The notes below the pieces were generated by a model. The model saw nothing but the letters and a program-made list of their open reading frames with translations, searched no databases and was not told where the DNA came from. From the NCBI RefSeq assembly GCF_040144835.1, contig NZ_CP151632.1:1922001-1986000 (forward strand): DNA of 64,000 nucleotides, in the 5' to 3' direction. A program made the translations under genes and the position numbers. This document shows, piece after piece, positions 8,789 through 18,630 of the stretch (the stretch's first letter is position 1; every line of letters begins with the position of its first letter). Source of the stretch: Microbacterium sp. LWS13-1.2 (GTDB lineage Bacteria; Actinomycetota; Actinomycetes; Actinomycetales; Microbacteriaceae).

Positions 8789-9541
8789 TCAGTCCAGGAC
8801 TGTCGCGCGCTCCCCGGCCTCGACCCGGACGGCGAGGCGATTCCCTGCCGGCGGCAGCGGGCACACGTAGTGGTCGCTGAACGCGCACGGCGGCAGGTAG
8901 GCGTTGTTGAAGTCGACGGTGACCGACCCGTCGGCGGCCGGCGCGTCGATCTCGAGGAAGCGGAAGCGGTAGGCGTCGACGTTGCTCGTGGCATCCGCGA
9001 TGACGGCGCTCAGACCGGACGACGGATCGCCGGTGACTGTCAGCGCCACGCGCGCGCCGCCCACCTCGAGGGCGATCGTGCCGACCGCGGGCTCTTCCCG
9101 CTCGTACCCGTCGACGCTGCGGATGACGTTGATCTGTCCTTCGGGCGCGGGGTGGAACACACCGGTGAGCGCCCACGCGTCGTCATGAGGGAACGACAGG
9201 ATGCCGCGCAGCCGCGTGCGCCCCGGAACCTCGGGGTCGAACACGCGCAGCGCCGGTGCACCCTCGCGGCTGATCGCCTTCAGCCGCAGGCGTCCGACGT
9301 CGAGGTGCTCTCCAGGTGCCAAGACGATCTCGTCGCGTGGGGCGTCCGGCGCCTGTGCGCGCAGACCCGTACCGCCCACCCGGTCGTCCACCGCGCGCCA
9401 GAGGCCCGGTGCACCGTCGTACGCGCGGGGCTCGGCATCCAGCCAGTGCGTGTGGCGCAGCGCGGCGACGCCGTGCGTGGACGACACGGCGTGCCAGCGG
9501 GCGTCGGTCACGGTGTCGGGGGTACTCGTGGGGAGGGTCAT
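8789..9541 (-). CDS. DUF1684-family protein
   Basis: A 250-residue soluble protein. The C-terminal motif FNNAYLPPCAFSDHYVCPLP followed by AGNRLAVRVEAGE is the hallmark of the DUF1684 family, whose biochemical role is not established. The N-terminal half has the HWLDAEPRAYDGAPGLWRAV and PGRTRLRGILSF segments typical of the family. No signal peptide or membrane span is seen. The start at 9541 lies where homology begins, with GGACC-rich sequence upstream but no clear ribosome site. It is transcribed divergently from the padR gene. Confidence 0.75.
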   Translation of the reverse strand: MTLPTSTPDTVTDARWHAVSSTHGVAALRHTHWLDAEPRAYDGAPGLWRAVDDRVGGTGLRAQAPDAPRDEIVLAPGEHLDVGRLRLKAISREGAPALRVFDPEVPGRTRLRGILSFPHDDAWALTGVFHPAPEGQINVIRSVDGYEREEPAVGTIALEVGGARVALTVTGDPSSGLSAVIADATSNVDAYRFRFLEIDAPAADGSVTVDFNNAYLPPCAFSDHYVCPLPPAGNRLAVRVEAGERATVLD

Positions 9542-9673
9542 GCGGGTCCTTCGTCCGGAGTGGGCGGCGATTCGCCCTCCCCATCCCAACACGCCGCGGG
9601 CGAACGCATTCCCGCGCGCCGCGCGCGACTGTCACGCGGCGTCATGCGTTTTACCTTGCAGTTCTAGATAACT

Positions 9674-9689
9674 TGTACTTCTATGTACA
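9674..9689. promoter_or_regulatory. Candidate PadR operator
   Basis: TGTAC-N6-GTACA is a perfect inverted repeat ending in ATGTACAT, in an AT-rich stretch directly upstream of the padR gene. PadR-family repressors commonly bind ATGT/ACAT-ended dyads, so autoregulation is likely. A TTGCAG hexamer at 9656-9661 may be the -35 box. Confidence 0.5.
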
Positions 9690-9715
9690 TAGGGCTTCTA
9701 CGTATGGAGGACGAT

Positions 9716-10090
9716 GTGAAGATCGGCAAAGACCTGGTCGCCGCGGCAGCGACGCCGATGGTGCTCGGCATCCTCGCCGACGGCGAGTCGTACGGCTACG
9801 CCATCCTGCAGCGCGTGGGCGAGCTCTCGGGCGGCGAGCTGGAGTGGAGCGACGGCATGCTCTACCCCCTGCTGCACCGACTGGAGCGGGTCGGGCATGT
9901 GGAGTCGTCCTGGGGGGCCTCCCCCAGTGGTCGTCCGCGCAAGCACTACCGTCTCAGCGCCAGCGGTCGCGCGGCGTTCGCCGAACAGCGGCAGCAGTGG
10001 GCGGTGGTGAGCCGGGCGCTGCAGCGGGTGTGGTCGGATCGCGACGGCGGCACCGACTTCGCCGGCGCCCCGGCGTTCGGGGGTGCGTGA
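9716..10090 (+). CDS. PadR-family transcriptional regulator
   Basis: A 124-residue winged-helix regulator. It has the PadR core (PMVLGILADGESYGYAILQR, then EWSDGMLYPLLHRLERVGHV and a GRPRKHYRLSASGRAAF wing). The GTG at 9716 is preferred because family members usually begin with KIGKDLVAA and GGAGG lies at 9706-9710; ATG codons at 9683 and 9704 are in frame and possible. The stop overlaps the possible GTG start of the next gene. It most likely represses its own two-gene operon; PadR/membrane-protein pairs of this kind often respond to cell-envelope stress or drugs. Confidence 0.88.
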   Translation: MKIGKDLVAAAATPMVLGILADGESYGYAILQRVGELSGGELEWSDGMLYPLLHRLERVGHVESSWGASPSGRPRKHYRLSASGRAAFAEQRQQWAVVSRALQRVWSDRDGGTDFAGAPAFGGA

Positions 10091-10091
10091 C

Positions 10092-11471
10092 ATGGCGGAC
10101 CACCTCGAGCCCCGCATCGAAGACCAGATCTCGGCGTGGCGAGCGTACGTCTCGCGCCCCGAGGCGATCGACGGCCGCGACGTCGACGAGCTCGAAGACC
10201 ACCTGCGCGGCCAGATCGATCGGCTCGAGGCCTCCGGCCTCGACGGCGACGAGGCGTTCCTCGTCGCCGTGAAGCGGCTCGGCGGACTCGACGACCTCTC
10301 TCGCGAGTTCGCGCGCGAGCACTCCGAGCGCCTCTGGAAGCAGCTGATGGTCCCGGGCGAGCCGCCCGCGCCGCGCAGCGGCGGCGGCCTTCCGCTCGCC
10401 GTCGGGCTCGCGATCGGTGCGGGCCTGGCGATCCAGATCCCGGCGCTGTTCGGCATCCGCTTCGGCGACGACGGTGCCTTCTACGCGCGCTTCGCGGCGC
10501 TGCTCGTGCTGCCGTTCCTCGCGACGTACTTCCTGGTGCGCCGCCGGGCGTCCGTGCCCACCGTCGCGGTGGTGGCAGTCCCGTTCTTTCTCGCGGCCGT
10601 CGTGATGGCGGTCTACCCTTTCGCACCGGACGGCGCGACGCTCGTGCTCGCCGCGACGCATGTCGCCGTGGCGCTGTGGATCGTGACCGGGATCGCGTAC
10701 ATCGACGGGCGCGTGAGATCGACCCGCGCCCGCATGGACTTCATCCGGTTCACCGGCGAATGGGTGGTCTACCTCGCCCTCATCGCGCTCGGCGGCGGCG
10801 TGCTCGTCGCGCTCACCATGGGCGTGTTCTCGGCGATCGGCCTCGACGCCGAGTGGTTCGTCGAGCAGTTCATGGTGCCGTGCGGCGTCGCCGGAGCGGT
10901 CGTCGTCGCCGCATGGCTGGTCGAGGCGAAGCAGAGCGTCATCGAGAACATCGCCCCGGTGCTGACCAAGCTGTTCACGCCGCTGTTCACACTGCTGCTG
11001 CTCGCCTTCATCGTCGCGGGACTCCTGCAGGGGAACCTCGTCGGCGGAGGCGAGATCGAGGCCTTCGGCCAGCGCGACCTGCTGATCCTCTTCGACATCG
11101 TGCTGGTGGTCGTCGTAGGCCTGCTCCTCTACGCGCTATCGGCCCGCGAGCCGCTCGCGCCGCCGTCGTGGTTCGACCGGCTGCAATTGCTCATGGTGGG
11201 GGCGGCGCTCGTCGTCGACATCTTGGTGCTCGTCGCGATGATCGGTCGGATCGCCGAGTGGGGCGCGAGTCCCAACAAGCTCGCCTCGCTCGGGCTCAAC
11301 GTCATCATGCTCGCGAACCTCGTCGGCGCCGCGTGGCTGCAGCTCCGGTTCGCGATGCGCCGCGCGCCGTTCGAGCGCTTGGAACGGTGGCAGACGGGCT
11401 TCCTGCCGGTCTACCTCGTGTGGGCGGCCATCGTCGTCGTGGCGTTCCCGCCGCTGTTCGCGTTCGCCTAG
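10092..11471 (+). CDS. Permease-prefix-domain membrane protein, PadR partner
   Basis: A 459-residue protein. The first 90 residues are a soluble helical domain (YVSRPEAIDGRDVDELEDHL, then FLVAVKRLGGLDDLSREFAR) matching the permease-prefix/HAAS-type domain usually encoded beside padR. About ten hydrophobic segments follow. The exact function is unknown; it is probably an envelope-stress or signalling membrane protein. The ATG at 10092 follows the padR stop directly; a GTG at 10083 would overlap it. The next gene is convergent. Confidence 0.7.
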   Translation: MADHLEPRIEDQISAWRAYVSRPEAIDGRDVDELEDHLRGQIDRLEASGLDGDEAFLVAVKRLGGLDDLSREFAREHSERLWKQLMVPGEPPAPRSGGGLPLAVGLAIGAGLAIQIPALFGIRFGDDGAFYARFAALLVLPFLATYFLVRRRASVPTVAVVAVPFFLAAVVMAVYPFAPDGATLVLAATHVAVALWIVTGIAYIDGRVRSTRARMDFIRFTGEWVVYLALIALGGGVLVALTMGVFSAIGLDAEWFVEQFMVPCGVAGAVVVAAWLVEAKQSVIENIAPVLTKLFTPLFTLLLLAFIVAGLLQGNLVGGGEIEAFGQRDLLILFDIVLVVVVGLLLYALSAREPLAPPSWFDRLQLLMVGAALVVDILVLVAMIGRIAEWGASPNKLASLGLNVIMLANLVGAAWLQLRFAMRRAPFERLERWQTGFLPVYLVWAAIVVVAFPPLFAFA

Positions 11472-11501
11472 ACCACGCAGGAGGATCGGCAGGTCGGCTG
11501 A

Positions 11502-11852
11502 TTAATAGTCCTCGGGTGCGAGGTCGCCCTGGCCCGTGTCGCCGAGCTCGGCGATCTCCGGGCTGAACCCCTGGGTGTCGGGCTGCATCGCCGCAGACGG
11601 CAGGTCCTCGCGCGGCACCTCCTCGTCATCGGAGGGCAGGTGCGCCGGATCGTCGCCGGTGGCCGTCTCGATGTCCGGATCCTCGCCCACCTCGAGCGCG
11701 GTCGTTCGATCCCACTCGGCCTGCGCCGGGTCGCGGGTGGGGTCCGGTTCGATGGACGTGTCGCGATCGCGGAGCGGCTGCACTCCCGCCTGCTCCGTCC
11801 CGAGCTGACCGTCGGGCGCCGCGGGGATGTCTGCGGGAAGGCTGTCGGACAT
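11502..11852 (-). CDS. Small acidic, probably disordered protein
   Basis: A 116-residue protein very rich in Asp, Glu, Pro and Gly, with almost no hydrophobic clusters, so probably unstructured in the cytoplasm. I do not recognise a family. A clear ribosome site (GAGGAG, 5-10 bases before the ATG) supports translation. It follows the SRPBCC gene with a 27-base gap on the same strand and is probably co-transcribed with it. Confidence 0.65.
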   Translation of the reverse strand: MSDSLPADIPAAPDGQLGTEQAGVQPLRDRDTSIEPDPTRDPAQAEWDRTTALEVGEDPDIETATGDDPAHLPSDDEEVPREDLPSAAMQPDTQGFSPEIAELGDTGQGDLAPEDY

Positions 11853-11879
11853 CGTGGTTCTCCTCTTCTCGAGCTCGGT

Positions 11880-12353
11880 TCAGACGTCGCGCGTCGGCGT
11901 GCCGTGGATCTCACCGCGCCAGCCGCCCGTCTCGCGGCCGCGCTCCTCGATGAACTCCTTGAAGCGCTCAAGGTCCTTCTTCGCGGCCCGCTCGTCGATG
12001 CCGAGCGCGGCGCCGGCCTTCTCGGTGAAGGACTCGGGCACCCACGTCATCTCGAGGGAGACCCGAGCGCCGTCCCCCGCCGGCACGAAGCCGACACGGC
12101 CGGTGTGGAGCTTCTCACCGTGGCTCGCCCACGAGATGTGGTCGTCGGGCACCTGATCGGTGATGGTGGCGTCGAACTCGCGCTCGACTCCCCCGATGTT
12201 CACGATCCAGTGGGTGCGCTGGTCGTCGAGCTGGTCGATGCGCTCCACCGCGGACATGAAGCGCGGGAACTCCTCGAACTGCGTCCACTGGTCGTACACG
12301 GCCCGGATCGGGGCGTCCACGTCGATCTCTGCTGTCACAATGCTGGTTGCCAT
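11880..12353 (-). CDS. SRPBCC-family (polyketide cyclase/START-like) protein
   Basis: A 157-residue helix-grip protein. It has the typical opening STREAM IVTAEIDVDAPIRAVYDQWTQF, then EFPRFMSAVERIDQLDD, a DHISWAS core and VSLEMTWVPES, as in cyclase/dehydrase-like SRPBCC proteins that bind hydrophobic ligands. The catalytic role is unknown. The C-terminus is helical and charged (KKDLERFKEFIEERG). The start at 12353 has a GAGGAG ribosome site. The downstream acidic protein is probably in the same transcript. Confidence 0.75.
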   Translation of the reverse strand: MATSIVTAEIDVDAPIRAVYDQWTQFEEFPRFMSAVERIDQLDDQRTHWIVNIGGVEREFDATITDQVPDDHISWASHGEKLHTGRVGFVPAGDGARVSLEMTWVPESFTEKAGAALGIDERAAKKDLERFKEFIEERGRETGGWRGEIHGTPTRDV

Positions 12354-12532
12354 GACGGCTCCTCTCACTGGAACAGCCACCGTACGAAACCAGGCGGTGC
12401 CGAGCCACGGGGTTGACTCCACGAAAGGCGGCGGGTAACGCCCGCCTCGGTGACCGGTAGGCAGCGGACGCCGGCAATCGGCTGACCCTCCGGATCCCGC
12501 GCCCGCCTATGCGGCGTGTCGGCGATGCGGCC

Positions 12533-12538
12533 TAGTCT
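12533..12538 (+). promoter_or_regulatory. -10 element of a leaderless promoter before the dinB uORF
   Basis: TAGTCT, preceded by GGCC, lies six bases before the ATG at 12545. The same layout occurs before 13734, 23397 and 28219. No LexA-type palindrome was found near it. Confidence 0.45.
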
Positions 12539-12544
12539 CGTCTC

Positions 12545-12574
12545 ATGCGCCGGTCGCGAGAGGCGGGGTCATGA
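12545..12574 (+). CDS. Nine-codon upstream ORF overlapping the dinB start
   Basis: An ATG six bases after the TAGTCT hexamer opens a frame encoding MRRSREAGS. Its TGA overlaps the polymerase ATG (ATGA at 12571-12574). If the transcript is leaderless it would begin at this ATG, and translation of the small frame would couple to dinB. The GAGAGGCGGGG before the dinB start lies inside the frame. It could also be chance; no conservation can be checked here. Confidence 0.35.
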   Translation: MRRSREAGS

Positions 12575-13671
12575 ATGCGGATGCCGCGGTGCCGACGCCC
12601 GCGGCCAAGCCCTGGGTGCTGCACGTCGATCTCGACCAGTTCATCGCGGCAGTCGAGGTGCTGCGCCGGCCGGAGCTCGCCGGCAAGCCGGTCATCGTCG
12701 GTGGCCGCGGAGACCCCACGGAGCGCGCCGTCGTCTCGACCGCGTCGTACGAGGCGCGCGAGTTCGGCGTCGGGTCGGGGATGCCGCTGCGCATCGCGGC
12801 ACGGAAGATCCCGGATGCCGTCATCCTTCCGGTCGACGCACCGCTGTACCTGGCAGCGTCCGAGCAGGTCATGGCGACCCTGCGCGCCCAGCCCGGTGCC
12901 GTGGTGCAGGTGCTCGGCTGGGACGAGGCGTTCGTCGGCGCCGAGACCGACGACCCCGAGGCGTACGCGCGCCGCCTGCAGCAGGACGTGCTCGACCGCA
13001 CGCGGCTGCACTGCTCGGTCGGCATCGGCGACACGCTCGTGCGCGCCAAGGTCGCGACAGGCTTCGGCAAACCGCGCGGCACCTTCCGGCTGACCGCCGA
13101 CAACTGGCTCGAGGTGATGGGCGAGCGTCCGACGATCGAGCTCTGGGGCGTCGGGTCCAAGGTGTCGAAGCGGCTCGCGCTGCTCGGCGTCCGCACCGTC
13201 GCCGAGCTCGCCGTCGCCGACGAGACGGCACTGACGGGCGAGTTCGGGCCGCGCATGGGCCTCTGGTACCGGCAGCTCGGCCGCGGCGACGGCTCGGCCG
13301 TCGTCGACGACACGCCCTGGGTCGCCCGCGGGCACAGCAAGGAGACCACGTTCCAGGCCGACATCGTCGATCCGGCCGAGATCGAGGCGGCCGCCCGGAG
13401 CCTGCTCGACCAGGTGCTGGACGAGGTGGCCGCCGATGACCGCCCGGTCGTCGGCCTCGGGCTCAAGGTGCGCTACGCCCCGTTCCTGACCAAGACCTTC
13501 ACGAAGAAGATCCCCTCGACCGCCGACCGCGCCGTCGTGCTGGCGCGGACCCTCGAGCTCGTCGCGAAGATCGAACCGGGCCGCCCGATCCGCCTGCTCG
13601 GCGTGCGCGCCGAGATGGCGATGCCCGACGACGCCCGCGAGGGACACACGCCGACCCGCGGCGGGTGGTGA
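12571..13671 (+). CDS. dinB: Y-family DNA polymerase IV, DinB2-like
   Basis: A 366-residue error-prone polymerase for translesion synthesis. Catalytic residues are present: DLD at 20-22 and WDEAF at 117-121 (Asp118, Glu119). The thumb/helix-hairpin part (ELWGVGSKVSKRLALLGVRT) and little finger (GHSKETTFQADI) follow, with no clear beta-clamp peptide at the C-terminus. The steric-gate position, an aromatic residue in DinB and Dpo4, is Ile25 (DLDQFIAAVE). Mycobacterial DinB2 carries a leucine there and accepts ribonucleotides readily, and the GGRGDPTE segment also recalls DinB2. Poor sugar discrimination is therefore likely, by inference. Confidence 0.88.
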   Translation: MNADAAVPTPAAKPWVLHVDLDQFIAAVEVLRRPELAGKPVIVGGRGDPTERAVVSTASYEAREFGVGSGMPLRIAARKIPDAVILPVDAPLYLAASEQVMATLRAQPGAVVQVLGWDEAFVGAETDDPEAYARRLQQDVLDRTRLHCSVGIGDTLVRAKVATGFGKPRGTFRLTADNWLEVMGERPTIELWGVGSKVSKRLALLGVRTVAELAVADETALTGEFGPRMGLWYRQLGRGDGSAVVDDTPWVARGHSKETTFQADIVDPAEIEAAARSLLDQVLDEVAADDRPVVGLGLKVRYAPFLTKTFTKKIPSTADRAVVLARTLELVAKIEPGRPIRLLGVRAEMAMPDDAREGHTPTRGGW

Positions 13672-13697
13672 TCACACCCGCCGGGCACTCGCAGAGC

Positions 13698-13727
13698 CTG
13701 TCACCGGCGCTCCGGGCGGCCTAGCGT
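13698..13727 (+). promoter_or_regulatory. Leaderless promoter of the MmyB-type regulator
   Basis: CTGTCA at 13698-13703 and TAGCGT at 13722-13727 are 18 bases apart. The hexamer ends six bases before the ATG at 13734, so transcription would begin at or next to the start codon. Confidence 0.5.
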
Positions 13728-13733
13728 GGAGTC

Positions 13734-14645
13734 ATGGCTGACATTCGTGCCGAGGTGAAGGAGTTCCTGAGCTCGCGCCGCGCCCGGGTCACCCCCGAGC
13801 AGGCGGGACTGCCTGCGTATGGCGGCAACCGCCGCGTCGCGGGACTGCGTCGCGAGGAGGTGGCGATGCTCGCCGGCGTCTCGGTGGACTACTACGTGCG
13901 TCTCGAACGCGGCAACCTCGCGGGCGCCTCGGAGGGCGTGCTGGATGCGATCGCCCGCACCCTCCAGCTCGACGAGGCGGAGCGCCAGTATCTGTTCGAT
14001 CTCGCCCGTGCCGCCGGTCCGGCGCGCAGGCCCGTACGGCGCGCTGCATCGACCGTGCGCCCCGCCGTCACGCAGGTGCTCGATGCGATCACCGAGGCGC
14101 CGGCGTGGGTCCGCAACGGCCGGCACGACATCATCGCGGCGAACCTCCTCGCCCGCGCGCTGTACTCCCCCGTGTTCGACGACCCGCGGCGGCCGGTGAA
14201 CACCACCCGCTTCGCCTACCTGAATCCCGCGGCCCGTGAGTTCTGGCGCGACTACGACCAGATCACCCACGACTCCGCCGCGATGCTGCGGATGGAGGCG
14301 GGTCGGAACCCCCATGATCCCGACCTCATCCGGCTCGTCGGAGAGCTGTCGACGCAGAGCGAGCTGTTCCGCGAGCGGTGGGCGTCGCGCGACGTGAAGT
14401 TCCACCGCAGCAGCCTGAAGCGCCTGCACCATCCGGTGGTCGGCGACCTCGATCTCAACTACGAGCCCATGGACCTGCCCAGCGAACCGGGCCTCGTGCT
14501 GAACGTCTACACCGCCCCGCAGATCTCGTCGTCCGCCGATGCCCTCAAGCTGCTGGCGTCGTGGGCGGCGACGCAGGCGGCAGAGTTCGCCGCCCACGAC
14601 GCCACGGTCGCGGAGACGGATGCCGCAGCCGCGTCCGCGCGCTGA
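13734..14645 (+). CDS. XRE-family regulator with MmyB-like ligand domain
   Basis: A 303-residue transcription factor. Residues 1-85 form an XRE-type helix-turn-helix with the MmyB-family signature (YGGNRRVAGLRREEVAMLAG, VDYYVRLERGNLAGASE). The C-terminal PAS-like MmyB domain has its usual landmarks (DIIAANLLARALYSPVF, NTTRFAYLNPAAREFWRDY, LRMEAGRNPHDPDLIRLVGE, GSP-like turn DLDLNYEPMDLP). These regulators often sit beside a short-chain or aldo/keto reductase that they control; here an aldo/keto reductase gene converges from the right. The ligand may be a fatty acid-like molecule. Confidence 0.9.
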   Translation: MADIRAEVKEFLSSRRARVTPEQAGLPAYGGNRRVAGLRREEVAMLAGVSVDYYVRLERGNLAGASEGVLDAIARTLQLDEAERQYLFDLARAAGPARRPVRRAASTVRPAVTQVLDAITEAPAWVRNGRHDIIAANLLARALYSPVFDDPRRPVNTTRFAYLNPAAREFWRDYDQITHDSAAMLRMEAGRNPHDPDLIRLVGELSTQSELFRERWASRDVKFHRSSLKRLHHPVVGDLDLNYEPMDLPSEPGLVLNVYTAPQISSSADALKLLASWAATQAAEFAAHDATVAETDAAAASAR

Positions 14646-14670
14646 CCTCCGGCATCCGTCCCCGCGGTCG

Positions 14671-15804
<1,134 letters not shown>

Positions 15805-18429
15805 TCATGCAGCCGCGTTGATCGCCTCGAACAGGTTCTTGAACGAGGTGAGCGCGCTCTGCGACGGGTTCGCCGCCGTGCGCGCGGCTTCGCCGGCCTG
15901 GATCACGGCGCCGACCGTGGCGTCGGCCGTGCCGTCGCCATCGGTGTCGACCGGATCGCTCAGCGCGATCGACCCGTCGGCGACATTGAGCCAGAGCGAC
16001 AGCAGATGCGCGTCGAACTGGTTCTCCGCGTTCTTCGTCTGCTTCGGCCACAGCGCCGACACGGCATGCGGAATCGTCGTCAACGGCACCTTCTCGTCGA
16101 AGACGGCGCTCAGCACCCGCACGACCGAGAGAAGGCACAGCTTCTCGTCGACCGTGTGCAGCGCGCTGCGCTTCTCGCGGTAGTCGGTCTGCCACACGCC
16201 CAGCGTTCCGGCATCGGTGCTGGTGCCGAGGATCACGACCTGGACCTCGTCGGATGCCGAACCCCCGTCGTCGTCCGACACCTCGACGCCGGTGGTCGCC
16301 GCGCACGCGATCGCGTACGTGTGCGGCGCGGCATCCGTCACGTCCCGAGGCTGGATGCTCGGGCTCGGGTCGCCATCGGCGGCCGGCGGGTTCACCAGGC
16401 TCGTGTGACTGGCGGTCGCGCCGTCACCGAAGTCCCACGCGAACACGAGGTCGTCGCTGCCCGGGTCGGTGCCCCGAGCCTCGAACGCCACCGGCTCGCC
16501 GGCGGTGCCGAACACGATGTCCTGTCCGTTCCACGACGTCGTCGGCGGTCCGGTGATCTCGGCCGTCGGGGCGACGTTGGCCACCGTTGCGGTGCCCGTG
16601 TCGGAGCCCGCTCCGCCGTCGTCGTCGGTGACGGTGAGGGTGACCGGGAACGAGCCGTCGTCGCCGTAGACGTGCGTCGCCTCGACCGCGGTGCCTGTCA
16701 CCGTGGCTGCGGTGACGGTGCCGTCGCCCCAGTCCACACTGGCCGTGTGCGTGTCGTTCACACCCGGGTCGGCGAAGTGCGCCGCGAGCGTGACGACGGC
16801 GTTCTCGTCAGCTCCGGTCACCGTGTCGACCACGACCGCAGGGGGCACGTTGTCGACGTGCAGCGAGAACGACGTCTGGCCCGTTTCACCCTTGTCGTCC
16901 GTGGCGGTGATGGTCACCGTCTCGTCGGCGGGTCCCTCGGGCGGTGTGTACGACCACGACCACGACGAGCCCGAAGGCGTCACCGTGCCGATCGTCGCCG
17001 TGAGGGCGGTGATGGTGCCATCGGCATCCGTCGCCGTTCCGGTGTTCGTCGCCTGCGTCCCCTCGTCCACCGTCACCGCGACGTCGTCGGCGGTGACCAT
17101 CGGGGCCGCGTTCGGCGATTGCAGCGCCGCGAGCAGGTCGAGGCGCGGCGTGGTGTTCGTCGTCGTCCCGGCTGCGTTCGTGGTGTAGGTGATGGGCACG
17201 CCCGTCGAGGTGATGTCGGCCAGCAGGTTAGCGATCGGCCGTGACGGATAGGCCGACCGCAGCACAGCCAGTGCTCCGGCCACGAACGGCGTCGACATGG
17301 ATGTGCCGCTCTTGCTGCCGTACACGTCATCGTCGATCGCGGAGTCGATCGACGATCCCGGCGCCATCACGTCCAGCAGCGCACCTCTGTTGCCCGAGTT
17401 CGTGGTCGTGTCGTCGTCGTTCGTGCGACCGACGGTGAACGCCGTCGAGATGCATCCCGGTGCCCCCACGGCGTTGAGGAACGAGTTGTTTCCCGAGGCG
17501 ATGACGGTCGCGATACCGGAAGCCAGGTTGCTGTCGATCGCGGCCTTGCGCGTGTCGCCGTCGCAGGCCGACGAGTTGTTGCCGCCGCCGAGGCTCATGT
17601 TGCTGGCCACGACGTTCCACCCCGGGTTCGCCGCCGCCTGGCCTCGCACCCAGTCGAGTCCCTGGATCTGGTCCGAGACGTAAGACAGCACGCAGGGCGC
17701 AGGGTTCGGCGCGCAGTCGCTCGCCACGTTGACGCGCGTGAACACCTGCACGGCGATGATCTGGGCGTCGGGTGCGACGCCGTTGCCCGGCGGCGATCCG
17801 CCGGCGTCGTCGGCCGCACGGCCGGCTGCGATGCCGGCGACGTGGGTGCCGTGGTCGCAGATGTTGCCGCCGCCGTCGACGCAGGTGGCGTTGTTGTCGC
17901 TGTCGATGTCGGCGGACGTGTCCTCGGTCGTGCCGTCGGGGCAGAGGCTCGCCTCATCGCCGTCGCCGTCGTCGTCCCCGGGGTCGGAGAAGCAGTGCTG
18001 GGCGACGATGCGGGATCCGAAGAACGGATGGTCGGCATCGATGCCGGAATCGAGGATCGCCACGGTGGCACCGGCGCCCGTGTAGCCGAGCGCCTGCACG
18101 TCGTCGCCGTTCACGACCGGCAGCGTGCTGGCGAGAGCCGGCGGATCGGCGAAGTCCTCGACGACGCCGACGACGTGCGGGTTGTTCTTCAGCCCCCGCA
18201 GCGCCGGCTGCGGCACCTCCATGATCACGTACGGCATCGTCGCCGTCTTCGTCACATCGGTCGCACCCCCGGCGACTCCTCGCACGACGTCGTCGGCCGA
18301 CGCCTTGCGGTCGAGCTGGACGATGACGCGCACCCGATCCGGTGGAGCGGCGTACGCGGGTGGACTGACGGCCACCACCCCGAGCGTCACCGCACACACG
18401 GCGAGTATGGAGACGATTCTGGACCTCAT
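15805..18429 (-). CDS. Secreted S8 serine peptidase (subtilisin) with PKD-like repeats
   Basis: An 874-residue extracellular protease. Signal peptide 1-27 ends AYA. An inhibitor-I9-like propeptide follows (RVRVIVQLDR to about residue 105). The catalytic domain has Asp127 (AILDSGID), His193 (HGTHVAG), the oxyanion Asn near 314 (IASGNNSF) and Ser377 (GTSMSTPFVAG), all intact. An insertion between Asp and His is rich in Asp and Cys (GDDDGDGDEASLCPDG), possibly a calcium-binding, disulfide-bridged loop. The C-terminal part carries three PKD/Ig-like repeats (VTVDEGTQATNTG, DWGDGTVTAATV, FAWDFGDGATAS) and a terminal helical region. It has no LPXTG signal, so it is probably released. Confidence 0.93.
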   Translation of the reverse strand: MRSRIVSILAVCAVTLGVVAVSPPAYAAPPDRVRVIVQLDRKASADDVVRGVAGGATDVTKTATMPYVIMEVPQPALRGLKNNPHVVGVVEDFADPPALASTLPVVNGDDVQALGYTGAGATVAILDSGIDADHPFFGSRIVAQHCFSDPGDDDGDGDEASLCPDGTTEDTSADIDSDNNATCVDGGGNICDHGTHVAGIAAGRAADDAGGSPPGNGVAPDAQIIAVQVFTRVNVASDCAPNPAPCVLSYVSDQIQGLDWVRGQAAANPGWNVVASNMSLGGGNNSSACDGDTRKAAIDSNLASGIATVIASGNNSFLNAVGAPGCISTAFTVGRTNDDDTTTNSGNRGALLDVMAPGSSIDSAIDDDVYGSKSGTSMSTPFVAGALAVLRSAYPSRPIANLLADITSTGVPITYTTNAAGTTTNTTPRLDLLAALQSPNAAPMVTADDVAVTVDEGTQATNTGTATDADGTITALTATIGTVTPSGSSWSWSYTPPEGPADETVTITATDDKGETGQTSFSLHVDNVPPAVVVDTVTGADENAVVTLAAHFADPGVNDTHTASVDWGDGTVTAATVTGTAVEATHVYGDDGSFPVTLTVTDDDGGAGSDTGTATVANVAPTAEITGPPTTSWNGQDIVFGTAGEPVAFEARGTDPGSDDLVFAWDFGDGATASHTSLVNPPAADGDPSPSIQPRDVTDAAPHTYAIACAATTGVEVSDDDGGSASDEVQVVILGTSTDAGTLGVWQTDYREKRSALHTVDEKLCLLSVVRVLSAVFDEKVPLTTIPHAVSALWPKQTKNAENQFDAHLLSLWLNVADGSIALSDPVDTDGDGTADATVGAVIQAGEAARTAANPSQSALTSFKNLFEAINAAA

Positions 18430-18630
18430 GATGGTTCCCTCCATCCATCGGCGCGTCCCTTCCGGGCGCACGCCCGGTGGTACCTCCACCACGGGCAAGG
18501 AGGGTCCGCCGACCGCGGTGATACTCGCGAGACCCGGTCGACGGCACGCCGAGGACGGTCGAGCGACCGGCAGGCCGAGGCCGCCGCACGACCGGCGCGG
18601 CGCGGGGCTGCCGGCGGTCGCCCGCCCGGC

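Noticed and set aside
16006..17244. 412-codon open frame on the + strand
   Set aside because: Antisense to the subtilisin gene, whose triad and signal peptide are clear.
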